64,000 nucleotides of DNA from Tenacibaculum aquimarinum (GCF_022478115.1 NZ_JAKGSC010000001.1:434001-498000); one strand, 5' to 3'. Positions 51,843 through 61,290 are shown, counted from the stretch's first letter. Made by a program: numbers and translations. Notes: a model not told the origin generated them from the letters alone.

Positions 51843-53414
51843 TTACTCTTTTGCTAATAGTTTATTTGCTAATTCTTTTCCTAATTCTACTCCAAATTGA
51901 TCGTAACTGAAAATATTCCACACAATTCCTTGTACAAATATTTTGTGTTCATACATTGCTATAAGTTTTCCTAAAGATTTAGGTGTTAACTTTTTAAATA
52001 ATATTGAAGTATTTGGCTTGTTACCTTCAAAAACTTTATATGGTAATAATTGATTAATTTCCCCTTTGTTTCCTGATGTTTTTAATTCCAAATGAACTTC
52101 TTCTTTAGTTTTACCTAATGTAAGCGCATCCATTTGTGCATAATAATTAGCCATTAATTTTTTATGATGATCTGTTAATCCATGTAAAGATTCTTCAAAA
52201 CCAATAAAATCTGCTGGAATTACTTTGGTTCCTTGATGTACAAGTTGCATAAAAGCATGTTGCATATTTGTACCTGTACTTCCCCAAATGATTGTACCTG
52301 TTTGATAATCTACAGCATTCCCATTTCTATCTACACTTTTACCATTACTTTCCATAATTGCTTGCTGCAAATATGGCGGTAACTTAGATAAATATTGAGA
52401 ATATGGTAAAACTGCTTCAGTTTCATATCCAAAGAAATTATTATACCATACACTTATTAATGCTAATAAAACTGGAATATTTTTATCAAAATCTTCATTT
52501 TTAAAATGAATGTCCATTTCTTCTGCTCCATCTAATAAGCTTCTAAAGTTATCAAACCCTACAGAAAGGGAAATTGACAAACCTACAGCTGACCAAAGCG
52601 AAAAACGACCACCAACCCAATTCCACATTGGAAAAACATTTTCTTTTGCAATTCCGAAGTTTTTTACCGCTTCTAAATTTGTTGATACTGCCACAAAGTG
52701 CTTAGGAACGTCAAACAATGTTGCTCCGTTTTGCAAAAACCAATTTCTTATTGTATTGGCGTTTGTTATGGTTTCTTGCGTGGTAAAGGTTTTAGAAACT
52801 ATAACAAAAAGTGTGGTTTCTGGGTTAATGTTTCTTAATACTTCAGAAACATGATCTCCATCAATATTAGAAACAAAGTGTGTGTTTAATTTATTTTTAT
52901 AAAATTTCAAAGATTCTACAACCATATCTGGACCAAGGTCAGAACCTCCAATTCCAATATTTACTATATCTGTTATAGATTTACCTGTATAACCCTTCCA
53001 TTTACCAGAAATTACTTTATTACTAAATGCTCTAATTTTACGTAATGCTGAGTTAATTTTTGGTTTTATATCTTTTCCTTCTATTAAAATCTCTTTATCT
53101 GAATTACTTCTTAAAGCTGTATGCAACACTGCTCTATCTTCGGTTGAATTAATTACTTCTCCAGAAAAATATTTTTGAATAGCATCATCTAGTTCAACCT
53201 CTTTAGCTAAATCTAATAATAAATCTATAGTTTTTTGAGTAAGCTTATTCTTTGAATAATCAACTACTAAATCATTAAAAACAATTGAAAATTCAGATTT
53301 TCTGTTAGGATTATCTTTAAACAACGTTTTTAATTTTAACTCTTCTACTTCTGTAAAATGAGTCTCTAATTTTTTCCAAGCTTCCGTATTTGTTGGATTA
53401 ATATTTTTTAACAT
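51843..53414 (-). CDS. pgi: Glucose-6-phosphate isomerase
   Basis: The 523-residue enzyme interconverts glucose 6-phosphate and fructose 6-phosphate. Seen are TDIVNIGIGGSDLGPDMV in outline, IVSKTFTTQET, GGRFSLWSAVGL (PGI signature 1) and WNIFSYDQFGVELGKELA (signature 2). Length is standard. It begins 6 bp after the M23 peptidase gene. Confidence 0.96.
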   Translation of the reverse strand: MLKNINPTNTEAWKKLETHFTEVEELKLKTLFKDNPNRKSEFSIVFNDLVVDYSKNKLTQKTIDLLLDLAKEVELDDAIQKYFSGEVINSTEDRAVLHTALRSNSDKEILIEGKDIKPKINSALRKIRAFSNKVISGKWKGYTGKSITDIVNIGIGGSDLGPDMVVESLKFYKNKLNTHFVSNIDGDHVSEVLRNINPETTLFVIVSKTFTTQETITNANTIRNWFLQNGATLFDVPKHFVAVSTNLEAVKNFGIAKENVFPMWNWVGGRFSLWSAVGLSISLSVGFDNFRSLLDGAEEMDIHFKNEDFDKNIPVLLALISVWYNNFFGYETEAVLPYSQYLSKLPPYLQQAIMESNGKSVDRNGNAVDYQTGTIIWGSTGTNMQHAFMQLVHQGTKVIPADFIGFEESLHGLTDHHKKLMANYYAQMDALTLGKTKEEVHLELKTSGNKGEINQLLPYKVFEGNKPNTSILFKKLTPKSLGKLIAMYEHKIFVQGIVWNIFSYDQFGVELGKELANKLLAKE

Positions 53415-53420
53415 AGTTGA

Positions 53421-54716
53421 TTAGTTGTTAGCAATTAGATGTTCTTCTTCAATTAAGTTTTCTTGATTATTTTCCTCTAAACTTATAGTATCCAATTTAT
53501 CTTTAAGTGGTTTAATATATTCAAAATAATCAGGTTTTATAGCTTCATCCATTGGTTTTGCAGATGGTAATTTTTGCTTAAAAGGATCTACTTGTCTTCC
53601 GTTTTTCCAAAAACGATAACAAACGTGTGGGCCACTTGTGTTACCTGTCATACCAACCCATCCAATAATATCTCCTTGTTGCACAAAATCTCCCTTTTTA
53701 ACATTACGTCGCTTCATATGCAAATACTGAGTAGTATAAGTACTATTGTGTTTTACTTTTACATAATTTCCATTACCTCCTCTACGAGCAGACTCTACAA
53801 CAGTTCCGTTTGCTGTTGACATAATTGGCGTACCTCTTTTGGCAGCAAAGTCAGTACCTTTATGCGCTCTAACTCTATTTCCGTATAACTTTATTCTTCT
53901 TCTTAAATTATATCTAGATGAAATTCTATATTGAAACTTTATAGGAGACTTTAAAAATTGTCTACGCAACAAACCTGCTTCATCATCAAAATACTCTGGT
54001 ATTTTTTTTATAGAATCTGCAACATATCTATAAGCATACAAATCTTTTCCTTTGTGATTAAAAACGGCAGCTTTTATTTTCCCATAACCTGCAAAAGTAG
54101 TGTCATTAATAAATTTTTCTTCGTAAATAAGCTTAAAAGTATCTCCCTTTTGTAATTTAAAGAAATCTAAAGTCCAAGCATAAATATCTGCTACTTCATT
54201 TGTTAAATTGTGTTTTAACCCTAAACTATCCATAGTTACAGAAAAGTTTGAGTTTACAACACCCATTATCTTTTTTTCTACAGTTTGAATTGGTTTTTTG
54301 TAGGTATAAGCATTTATCGTAGAGTCTTTAAAATTGATAATTGTTGCATCAATTTTATTATGTTTATAAATAAAAACTTGAGCTTTAGTTAAAGAATCTT
54401 TAGAAGCTAAAATGGTATAAGGTTTTCCTGAGCGTACTCTTCTTACATCAAAAGTATCTTTTATTGAAGATGCAATTTTATTAATTTTTGGGTATAAAAC
54501 ATGATGTCTATCCATTATAACCCCAAAACTTTCACCAGTTTTAATAGTGTCATTTATTACCTCAAAGTCATTCAATTTAAAACCATATTCAAATATTTCA
54601 ATAGGTTTTATTACTTCGGTAATTTTTGCAGGAATAGCATCTTTTTTACAAGAATAAAAAAACAATACTACTATTATGGGGATTAAATAAGTTCTCAAGA
54701 AAAATGTTTTTATCAA
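53421..54716 (-). CDS. M23-family peptidoglycan endopeptidase-like lipoprotein
   Basis: The protein has a lipoprotein signal ending FFYSC and an N-terminal region with an OapA/LysM-like scaffold. A C-terminal LytM domain has HKGTDFAA (zinc His and Asp), YLHMK (catalytic His) and SGPHVCYRFW. In LytM the last motif is H-x-H; here the second His is Cys (HVC), so a zinc ligand is changed, although Cys can bind zinc. No ATG is available. The minus-strand -7 TATTTTTG at 54730-54737 means the start must be a TTG at 54716 or 54698. Confidence 0.8.
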   Translation of the reverse strand: MIKTFFLRTYLIPIIVVLFFYSCKKDAIPAKITEVIKPIEIFEYGFKLNDFEVINDTIKTGESFGVIMDRHHVLYPKINKIASSIKDTFDVRRVRSGKPYTILASKDSLTKAQVFIYKHNKIDATIINFKDSTINAYTYKKPIQTVEKKIMGVVNSNFSVTMDSLGLKHNLTNEVADIYAWTLDFFKLQKGDTFKLIYEEKFINDTTFAGYGKIKAAVFNHKGKDLYAYRYVADSIKKIPEYFDDEAGLLRRQFLKSPIKFQYRISSRYNLRRRIKLYGNRVRAHKGTDFAAKRGTPIMSTANGTVVESARRGGNGNYVKVKHNSTYTTQYLHMKRRNVKKGDFVQQGDIIGWVGMTGNTSGPHVCYRFWKNGRQVDPFKQKLPSAKPMDEAIKPDYFEYIKPLKDKLDTISLEENNQENLIEEEHLIANN

Positions 54717-54797
54717 TAAGTTTGAAAAACAAAAATACAAATAAATTAAGTTTATTTAAGGACTTTAACAATATGCAAACAATTGTTATAAAAAGAG

Positions 54798-55574
54798 TTA
54801 GTCAAAAACTACTTTAAAAGAATTAGCAAGTCCTTTATAACCTTCTAATTCCGCACTCAAAGAACCTACAGATAACGAAGCTTTCATTTTAATTGGTATT
54901 TTATTATCGTCTGCAGTTATCCAAACGGTAACGCTTTCTTGTTCTTTAAAAACTCGACCAGCTTGTACAATTGGTCTAAACTTTAAAGTTTTTACTTTTC
55001 CGAACTTTGTCTTAAGCGTTTCTCTACCTAAGAATTTTAATTTAAAAGGGTATGTTTTCTCATCAAAAAACATATTTATCTCAATAGCTTCTCCTTCTTT
55101 TAAGTTATCTGTATTTTGATTTCTTAAATAATAAAAGGCAGAAATCATGTCTTGGACATTAGTTATTGAAACCGATGTGTCTTTTCTCTTTAAAACATCT
55201 TTAACATATGCTTTTTTATCATTGTAGTTAAAACGAATTTCTTTCTTCTTTTTATAACCACCTTCATCAATATTACGTTTAAAAAAATAAGGTTTTCCTG
55301 TAGCTTGGTCAAAATAGCTTTCGTAAGTGTCTTTTACTTTAAAAAACCAACTTACCATACCAGAAGTCCATCCTTTTGCTGTAGAATGAAAAACTTTTTT
55401 CCCATCTAACTCTTTTTCCTTAACAGACAACTCTGCAGAACCTGCTTTTAGAAAACCACTATAACTCATCTTATAACGCAACCATTCTCCACCTTTAAAA
55501 GCCTTAGACTTTGTTTGACTTGATAGAATTGTTGTTAAGAATAATAGTGTAATAAAAAGTATTTTCTTATTCAT
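54798..55574 (-). CDS. DUF3108-family periplasmic protein
   Basis: The 258-residue protein has a signal peptide (cleavage near SSQ|TK). Its beta-rich body matches the DUF3108 pattern: KGGEWLRYKMSYSGFLKAG, SWFFKVKDTYESYFD and GRVFKEQESVTVWITADDNK. Role is unknown. I chose the ATG at 55574, five bases after a minus-strand -7 TAAGTTTG (55580-55587). It follows the kynA-like gene. Confidence 0.85.
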   Translation of the reverse strand: MNKKILFITLLFLTTILSSQTKSKAFKGGEWLRYKMSYSGFLKAGSAELSVKEKELDGKKVFHSTAKGWTSGMVSWFFKVKDTYESYFDQATGKPYFFKRNIDEGGYKKKKEIRFNYNDKKAYVKDVLKRKDTSVSITNVQDMISAFYYLRNQNTDNLKEGEAIEINMFFDEKTYPFKLKFLGRETLKTKFGKVKTLKFRPIVQAGRVFKEQESVTVWITADDNKIPIKMKASLSVGSLSAELEGYKGLANSFKVVFD

Positions 55575-55674
55575 AATTTCAAACTTATAAAAAAGGAATG
55601 ACAATATTCGTTCCAAAAATAAAAAAGCCAATTATTTTACTAAATAAATGGCTTTTTAACTGAATTTTAATACT

Positions 55675-56595
55675 TTAAAAAGTTCCCCAGTTTTTTATTT
55701 CTTCTTCACTCCATAAATACGGAAAGAATATTCTTCTTTGATATTTAGGATGCATGTATTTGCGCCAGTTACTTCCTCCAGTAGCTTCTAAATCTTTATC
55801 GCCGCCGCCTAAATATTTACCTGCTGCATTGTAGTGAGCCATAACCCATTTAACATTTACAGTATAATCATAATGACGCATTGCTTTTATCAACTCTTCA
55901 TTTTGTTGAACCTCTTCTGGTAATTGCTGAAATTTTTTAGATAAATTACAATCGTTATAATCTTCCATAAAATCAATAAAATCTCCCATGTATTTTTTTT
56001 CAAAAAGCTGAATTAAAATCGATTTTTCTCCAGTTTTATGATTTTTACCTGCTGCTTGCCAATACAAATGTTCAAAGGCATTTCTAAAAGATGAATTTCT
56101 ATCTATTGTATCTCTATACCTTGCATCTATTAAATTGATAAGTTCTGTTGAAGCAAACTCAATTTTACGGTATTGCGCAGATTGAAATCCACTTGCAGGC
56201 GCTAAAGTATTTCTGAACTTTAAATACTGATCTACATCCATTCCATCTCCCATTACACTAAAAGAACTACAAAGCATATCAAAATATCTACTGATACGCA
56301 TTAAATGTTTAGAAAATTTTTCTGCTGTAATTTCTTTAGTTGAAAGTGAAATTTGATCAATTTCCCATAAAATCATTTTAAACAACAACTCGTTTACCTG
56401 ATGATACATGATAAAAACCATTTCATCTTTTTCTGTTGTTCTTGGAATTTGTAATCCTAATAAAGCATCAGTTTGGATATAATCCCAATACGTTATTGGT
56501 GTACTATGCAATAAACCTTCTAACATAGTTTCGATTGGAACACCTAATTTACTGTATTTCTCTTCTATTGCTTTTAAAATTTCGTCTTTACTCAT
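55675..56595 (-). CDS. kynA: Tryptophan 2,3-dioxygenase family protein
   Basis: The 306-residue haem dioxygenase is recognised from FIMYHQVNELLFKMILWE, LAPASGFQSAQYRKIE and the C-terminal GGSNWRKYMHP. It opens the indole ring of Trp to give N-formylkynurenine. It is downstream of hppD and hmgA on the same strand, so aromatic amino-acid breakdown genes are grouped here. No kynureninase or formamidase is in the window. Confidence 0.9.
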   Translation of the reverse strand: MSKDEILKAIEEKYSKLGVPIETMLEGLLHSTPITYWDYIQTDALLGLQIPRTTEKDEMVFIMYHQVNELLFKMILWEIDQISLSTKEITAEKFSKHLMRISRYFDMLCSSFSVMGDGMDVDQYLKFRNTLAPASGFQSAQYRKIEFASTELINLIDARYRDTIDRNSSFRNAFEHLYWQAAGKNHKTGEKSILIQLFEKKYMGDFIDFMEDYNDCNLSKKFQQLPEEVQQNEELIKAMRHYDYTVNVKWVMAHYNAAGKYLGGGDKDLEATGGSNWRKYMHPKYQRRIFFPYLWSEEEIKNWGTF

Positions 56596-56772
56596 TTTTA
56601 TATTTTTATTAATTAAAATTTACTTTTCACTCTGTTAAAAAGTAAATTCTATGAGAAAGGTGATTTTATATTTTTGAAATTTCTATTCATTTTAAATGAT
56701 GGATAAAGAGAATAAAACCAAGATCAAAGAGTTTTTTGTCTTGTATCTTGGCTATTTCTTCTTGTTTCTATT

Positions 56773-57933
56773 TTACAAAGTTCCTCTTTTTTCTTGTTCT
56801 CTTTCTATAGATTCGAACAATGCTTTAAAGTTACCAGCTCCAAAACCTCTTGCTCCCATTCTTTGAATAATTTCAAAAAACAACGTTGGTCTGTCTTCTA
56901 CAGGTTTTGTGAAAATTTGTAATAAATATCCTTCCTCATCTGCATCAATCATAATACCTAAACCTTTTAGTTTTTCGATATCTTCTTTTAATTCGTGACT
57001 AAATTCTTCTAAACGTCCAGGAACTGCTCTATAATATTCTTCTGGTGGTGTTGATAAAAATTCAACTCCGTTTGCTCTTAATTGTGATACTGTTTTTAAA
57101 ATATCATCGGTTGCAACCGCAATGTGTTGCACTCCTGCACCTTCGTAAAAGTCTAAATATTCTTCAATTTGAGAACGTTTTGCTGCTTTAGCTGGTTCAT
57201 TTATAGGAAACTTAATTCTACCATTTCCGTTAGACATTACTTTACTCATTAATGCTGAGTATTCTGTATGAATCTGCTTATCATCAAACGATAAGAAGTT
57301 CTCAAATCCCATAACATCTTCGTACCATTTTACCCAAACGTCCATTTGATTCCAACCAACATTACCAACCATGTGATCTATATACTTTAAACCTGCACTT
57401 GGCGGATTGTAGTCTGATTCCCATTTTTCGAAACCTGGTAAAAACGCTCCGTTGTAGTTTTTACGCTCAACAAACATGTGTACCGTTTCTCCGTATGTAT
57501 AAATTCCTGCTCTTACAACTTCTCCATGTTCATCTGTTTCTACAGTTGGTTCCATGTAAGATTTTGCGCCGCGTGAAGTAGTTTCTTTATAAGCTTGTCT
57601 TGCATCTTCTACCCAAAGTGCTACAATTTTAACTCCGTCTCCATGTTTTACAATATGGTCGTTTATTGGTGATTTACTACTTAACGGAGTTGTAAGCATC
57701 AATTTGATTTTATCTTGTGTTAATACATAAGACACAGAATCTTTAGCTCCAGTTTCTAATCCGCGATATGCGTGCGATTGAAATCCGAATGCTGTTTTGT
57801 AAAAATGCGCTGCTTGTTTTGCGTTACCTACGTAAAACTCAACGTAATCTGTTCCTAAAAGTGGAAGAAAGTCTTGTGCTCCTTCAAATATTTTTTCTAA
57901 ACCGTAGTTTACTGATTTTATTTCTTTTGCCAT
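56773..57933 (-). CDS. hppD: 4-hydroxyphenylpyruvate dioxygenase
   Basis: The 386-residue iron enzyme converts hydroxyphenylpyruvate to homogentisate. The three iron ligands are visible as His in YIDHMVGNV, His in VQHIAVATDD and Glu near the C-terminus in LFFEIIQRMG. It feeds its product to hmgA, encoded just upstream, with a dispersed repeat between the two. Confidence 0.95.
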   Translation of the reverse strand: MAKEIKSVNYGLEKIFEGAQDFLPLLGTDYVEFYVGNAKQAAHFYKTAFGFQSHAYRGLETGAKDSVSYVLTQDKIKLMLTTPLSSKSPINDHIVKHGDGVKIVALWVEDARQAYKETTSRGAKSYMEPTVETDEHGEVVRAGIYTYGETVHMFVERKNYNGAFLPGFEKWESDYNPPSAGLKYIDHMVGNVGWNQMDVWVKWYEDVMGFENFLSFDDKQIHTEYSALMSKVMSNGNGRIKFPINEPAKAAKRSQIEEYLDFYEGAGVQHIAVATDDILKTVSQLRANGVEFLSTPPEEYYRAVPGRLEEFSHELKEDIEKLKGLGIMIDADEEGYLLQIFTKPVEDRPTLFFEIIQRMGARGFGAGNFKALFESIEREQEKRGTL

Positions 57934-57984
57934 CTTGAGATGATTTTAATGTTTTGTTTGTGCTAATTGTTAGCAAATATGTTT

Positions 57985-58053
57985 AGCCCTGATTGAAGTG
58001 ACATCCTTTTTGTTTTTCACAAAAAGATATAGCGGAAAGCAGGAAATAGCTTC
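57985..58053 (+). repeat. Dispersed structured repeat, copy E
   Basis: AGCCCTG ... CAGGAAATAGCT flanks a type-1 inner arm, TGACATCCTTTTT ... AAAAAGATATAGCGG. Its outer parts match copy B while its inner arm matches copy A. It lies between hmgA and hppD and touches the hmgA stop codon. Confidence 0.78.
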
Positions 58054-59222
58054 TAATGTTTATTCTCTTCTAACCACGATTTATAATAATCTTCATCGGC
58101 AATTTTCATGGCTTCTTCTGTAACCATTAAAGGTTTAAAAGTGTCTACCATAACCGCCAATTCTTCGGTTTTAGTTTTACCTATACTTTTTTCCGTGGTT
58201 CCTGGGTGTGGACCATGAGGAATTCCGGCTGGATGTAAGGAAATATGGCCTTGATCGATGTCGTTTCTACTCATGAAATCGCCATCTACATAGTATAAAA
58301 CCTCATCAGAATCTATATTACTGTGATTGTAAGGCGCAGGAATTGAATTTGGGTGATAATCGTATAAACGTGGAACAAACGAACAAATTACAAAAGTATT
58401 TGTCTCAAAAGTTTGATGCACTGGTGGCGGTTGATGAACACGACCTGTTATTGGCTCAAAATCGTGAATAGAAAATGCATATGGGAAATTGTAACCGTCG
58501 TAACCAACCACATCAAAAGGATGTGAAGCGTATACCATTTCTATGATTTCGCCTTGTTTTTTTACTTTAATTAAGAAATCTCCAAGTTCATTATTTGTTT
58601 CTAGTTCGTAAGGTCTTCTTAAATCTCGCTCACAAAATGGTGAATGTTCTAATAATTGACCAAACCAGTTTCTATAACGTTTTGGTGTATAAACTGGCGA
58701 ATAAGATTCTACAATAAACAGTCTGTTGTTTTCATCATCGAAATCTAATTTATAAATAACTCCACGCGGAATTACTAAATAATCTCCGTATTTAAAATCG
58801 ATATTTCCAAGATGTGTTCTTAATTTTCCTGTTCCTTTATGGATGAAAATTACCTCATCTGCATCGGTATTTTTATAGAAATAATCTTTAGTCGATTGTT
58901 TTGGTGCAGAAAGAATAATATTACAATCGGAATTTGTTAAAACTACTTTTCTACTTTCTAAATAGTCGTTTTCTGGCGGCACTTGAAATCCACGAAACCT
59001 ATAAGATTGAATATTGTTTGCTTTGGCAATTTTAGGTTTTACTGAATATTGCTTGCGTATTTCTTTGACCATTGTTGGTCTGTGCTCGTGATATGAGTTG
59101 GTAGACATTCCATCGAAACCAATGGTACCAAACAATTGTTCGTAATATAAAGAACCATCTTTTTTACGAAATTGTGTGTGTCTTTTGGGTGGAATACTTC
59201 CTAATTTATGATAAAAAGGCAT
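58053..59222 (-). CDS. hmgA: Homogentisate 1,2-dioxygenase
   Basis: The 389-residue cupin-fold iron enzyme cleaves the homogentisate ring to maleylacetoacetate. Seen are the N-terminal RHTQFRKKDGSLYYEQ, the central YLVIPRGVIYKLDF and the C-terminal GHISLHPAGIPHGPHPGTTE, which carries iron-binding His residues. It is upstream of hppD in the Tyr/Phe breakdown group. The gap 59223-59460 shows no gene. Confidence 0.94.
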   Translation of the reverse strand: MPFYHKLGSIPPKRHTQFRKKDGSLYYEQLFGTIGFDGMSTNSYHEHRPTMVKEIRKQYSVKPKIAKANNIQSYRFRGFQVPPENDYLESRKVVLTNSDCNIILSAPKQSTKDYFYKNTDADEVIFIHKGTGKLRTHLGNIDFKYGDYLVIPRGVIYKLDFDDENNRLFIVESYSPVYTPKRYRNWFGQLLEHSPFCERDLRRPYELETNNELGDFLIKVKKQGEIIEMVYASHPFDVVGYDGYNFPYAFSIHDFEPITGRVHQPPPVHQTFETNTFVICSFVPRLYDYHPNSIPAPYNHSNIDSDEVLYYVDGDFMSRNDIDQGHISLHPAGIPHGPHPGTTEKSIGKTKTEELAVMVDTFKPLMVTEEAMKIADEDYYKSWLEENKH

Positions 59223-59460
59223 ATTGCTTAATGTTTAAATGAATTAATATAAGAATGTAGCAATTAAAAAATTGATACATTTTAACATTGACAAATTAGT
59301 ACATTAAACCCTTATTCTGGATTACGCTTTATCAAATATTTTAAAAGTGACAGTAAGTCTAAATACATTTTTTAGCCCTTTTAAGTTGGTTGCTCTACAA
59401 ATATACAGAAAGTTTTTGTAGAAGTTATAAGTTAAGAGCTGGAAGTTGGATGTTGAAAAA

Positions 59461-59796
59461 TTAACTTTCTGGAGCTAGTTCTACTTCTAATCCGTTCATT
59501 TCTGGTGTTATTTGTATTTGACAACCTAACCTGCTATTATCTTCTACATGAAATGCTTCTGCTAACATTAAATCTTCATCAATACCCATTTCTGGCAACT
59601 CATGGTCAGATTTTACATAACATTGGCAAGATGCACACATTGCCATTCCGCCACAAATACCAATGGTTCCTTCTGGAGCTAATTCGTAAGAACGCACTAC
59701 TTCCATTAAATTCATTGCCATATCTGTTGGCGCTAGAATTTCATGTAAAGTTCCTTCTCTGTCAGTAATTTTTATGGTGATGTCTGGGTTGTTCAT
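59461..59796 (-). CDS. 2Fe-2S ferredoxin
   Basis: The 111-residue adrenodoxin-type ferredoxin has cluster ligands Cys48, Cys54, Cys57 and Cys92 (CGGMAMCASC and RLGCQI), with the C-x5-C-x2-C spacing. The ATG at 59796 is chosen over a longer frame that would overlap the reductase gene by 53 bp. It directly follows the ferredoxin-NADP reductase gene, its likely electron donor, and might serve the desaturase or the aromatic pathway. Confidence 0.9.
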   Translation of the reverse strand: MNNPDITIKITDREGTLHEILAPTDMAMNLMEVVRSYELAPEGTIGICGGMAMCASCQCYVKSDHELPEMGIDEDLMLAEAFHVEDNSRLGCQIQITPEMNGLEVELAPES

Positions 59797-59797
59797 C

Positions 59798-60853
59798 TTA
59801 CTCAATCTTTTTAACAATCGCTTTTGGCGCTTCTTTACGCGTTCCATCAAAACCGTCTACACCACCAACTGTTGTGTATTTCATTACATACTTTTTATCT
59901 GGGAAAATACGTTTGTATGCACTTTGACACATTAATGTTGCTTCGTGGAAACCACATAAAATCAACTTTAATTTTCCTGGATACGTATTTACATCTCCAA
60001 TGGCGTAAATTCCTTCTCGGTTGGTTTGATAATCTAACGCGTTATTTACCTTAATAGCATTTTTTTCTATTTCTAATCCCCAATTTGCAATTGGCCCTAA
60101 CTTTGGAGACAATCCAAAAAGCGGAATAAAATGATCGGTTTCTATTGTAAATGGTTCTTCTCCTTTTTGTACAACAGAAACACCTTCTACTTTATCGGTT
60201 CCAACAATTCCTTTTACTTCTGCTGGTGTTATCATTGTAATTTTACCAGCATCTTTTAATTCTTGTACTTTATCTACAGAATCTAAAGCACCTCTAAATT
60301 CGTTTCTTCTGTGAATTAAGGTTACTGAAGAAGCTACATCAGTTAAGAAAATAGACCAATCTAAGGCAGAATCTCCTCCTCCTGAAATTACTACTTTTTT
60401 GTCTCTATAAAATTCTGGATCACGAATTATATACTCTACACCTTTGTCTTCAAAATCTGCAATGTTTGGAATTGGTGGTTTTCTTGGCTCGAAAGAACCC
60501 AATCCACCAGCAATTGCAACTACTTTTGCTTGATGCTTTGTACCTTTATTTGTGGTTACAATAAATGAACCATCTTCTTGCTTGTCTATTGTTTCTGCAC
60601 GTTCTCCTAGCGTAAAACCTGGTTCAAATTGTTTAATTTGTTCCATTAACTTATCGGTTAAATCACCCGCTAAAATTTCTGGATAAGCAGGAATGTCGTA
60701 GATAGGTTTCTTCGGATAAATCTCAGAACATTGTCCGCCAGCTTGTGGCAACGCATCTATTAAATGACAACGAAGTTTTAATAAACCTGCTTCGAAAACC
60801 GTAAAAAGTCCAGTTGGACCTGCTCCTATAATTAAGATATCTGTAGTAATCAC
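59798..60853 (-). CDS. Ferredoxin-NADP reductase, thioredoxin-reductase-like type
   Basis: The 351-residue FAD protein has an N-terminal GAGPTG FAD motif (about 9-14) and a central SGGGDSALDW NADPH motif. It lacks the Cys-x2-Cys of true thioredoxin reductase, and the family is the YumC-type ferredoxin-NADP reductase. It ends one base before the ferredoxin ATG. The start is GTG at 60853. A palindrome at 60870-60906 lies just before it. Confidence 0.85.
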   Translation of the reverse strand: MITTDILIIGAGPTGLFTVFEAGLLKLRCHLIDALPQAGGQCSEIYPKKPIYDIPAYPEILAGDLTDKLMEQIKQFEPGFTLGERAETIDKQEDGSFIVTTNKGTKHQAKVVAIAGGLGSFEPRKPPIPNIADFEDKGVEYIIRDPEFYRDKKVVISGGGDSALDWSIFLTDVASSVTLIHRRNEFRGALDSVDKVQELKDAGKITMITPAEVKGIVGTDKVEGVSVVQKGEEPFTIETDHFIPLFGLSPKLGPIANWGLEIEKNAIKVNNALDYQTNREGIYAIGDVNTYPGKLKLILCGFHEATLMCQSAYKRIFPDKKYVMKYTTVGGVDGFDGTRKEAPKAIVKKIE

Positions 60854-60869
60854 TTTTTTTTATTTTTTT

Positions 60870-60906
60870 AGGCCTCACAAATTTAAAATTTGTGAGGCCT
60901 TTTTTA
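60870..60906. terminator. Long palindrome before the reductase gene
   Basis: AGGCCTCACAAATTT pairs with AAATTTGTGAGGCCT and is followed by six T on the plus strand. No plus-strand gene precedes it, so it may end antisense transcripts or act as a stem in the leader of the reductase mRNA. It could also be a repeat unit rather than a terminator. Confidence 0.55.
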
Positions 60907-60917
60907 TGCTGTTGAGC

Positions 60918-61009
60918 GCGTTAGGGATTGAAGCAACTGTTTGAGCTCTTTTTTACTTTTTTCAAGTAAAAAAAGCGAGTGCGAAAAGCCCGACCTTTAG
61001 GTAACGCCC
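60918..61009 (+). repeat. Dispersed structured repeat, copy F
   Basis: Closing stem GCGTTA (60918-60923) pairs with TAACGC (61002-61007), as in copy D. The inner arm is type 2 (TTTGAGCTCTTTTTT ... AAAAAAGCGAGTGCG) with tip palindrome ACTTTTTTCAAGT. The side hairpin is shortened to GCCCGACCTTTAGG. It lies between the reductase gene and the NifU-type gene. Confidence 0.78.
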
Positions 61010-61053
61010 AAAATTATATTTTTTTTAATGTTTAAAAACTGATTTTTATCAGC

Positions 61054-61290
61054 TTACTGCACATTTATAACTTCTGTAATTTCTGGCGCGTACTTTTTAA
61101 TGGTAGCTTCAACGCCGTTTTTCAACGTCATTTGGTTTACGGAACAACCTATACAAGCGCCTTCTAATTGCACTTTTACTGTATTGTTTTCTATAGATAA
61201 AAGCTTAATGTTTCCGCCATCACTTACTAAAAATGGACGAATTTCTTCTAAAGCTTTTTCTACGTTATTTTGTGTTTCTGTTGCTGTCAT
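61054..61290 (-). CDS. NifU-type Fe-S scaffold protein (Nfu domain)
   Basis: The 78-residue single-domain protein has the Nfu CxxC motif at Cys46 and Cys49 (GACIGCS) and the family start EEIRPFLVSDGGNI. It can hold and transfer Fe-S clusters. It follows the Mrp gene after 9 bp, so the two are one unit for cluster delivery. Confidence 0.93.
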   Translation of the reverse strand: MTATETQNNVEKALEEIRPFLVSDGGNIKLLSIENNTVKVQLEGACIGCSVNQMTLKNGVEATIKKYAPEITEVINVQ

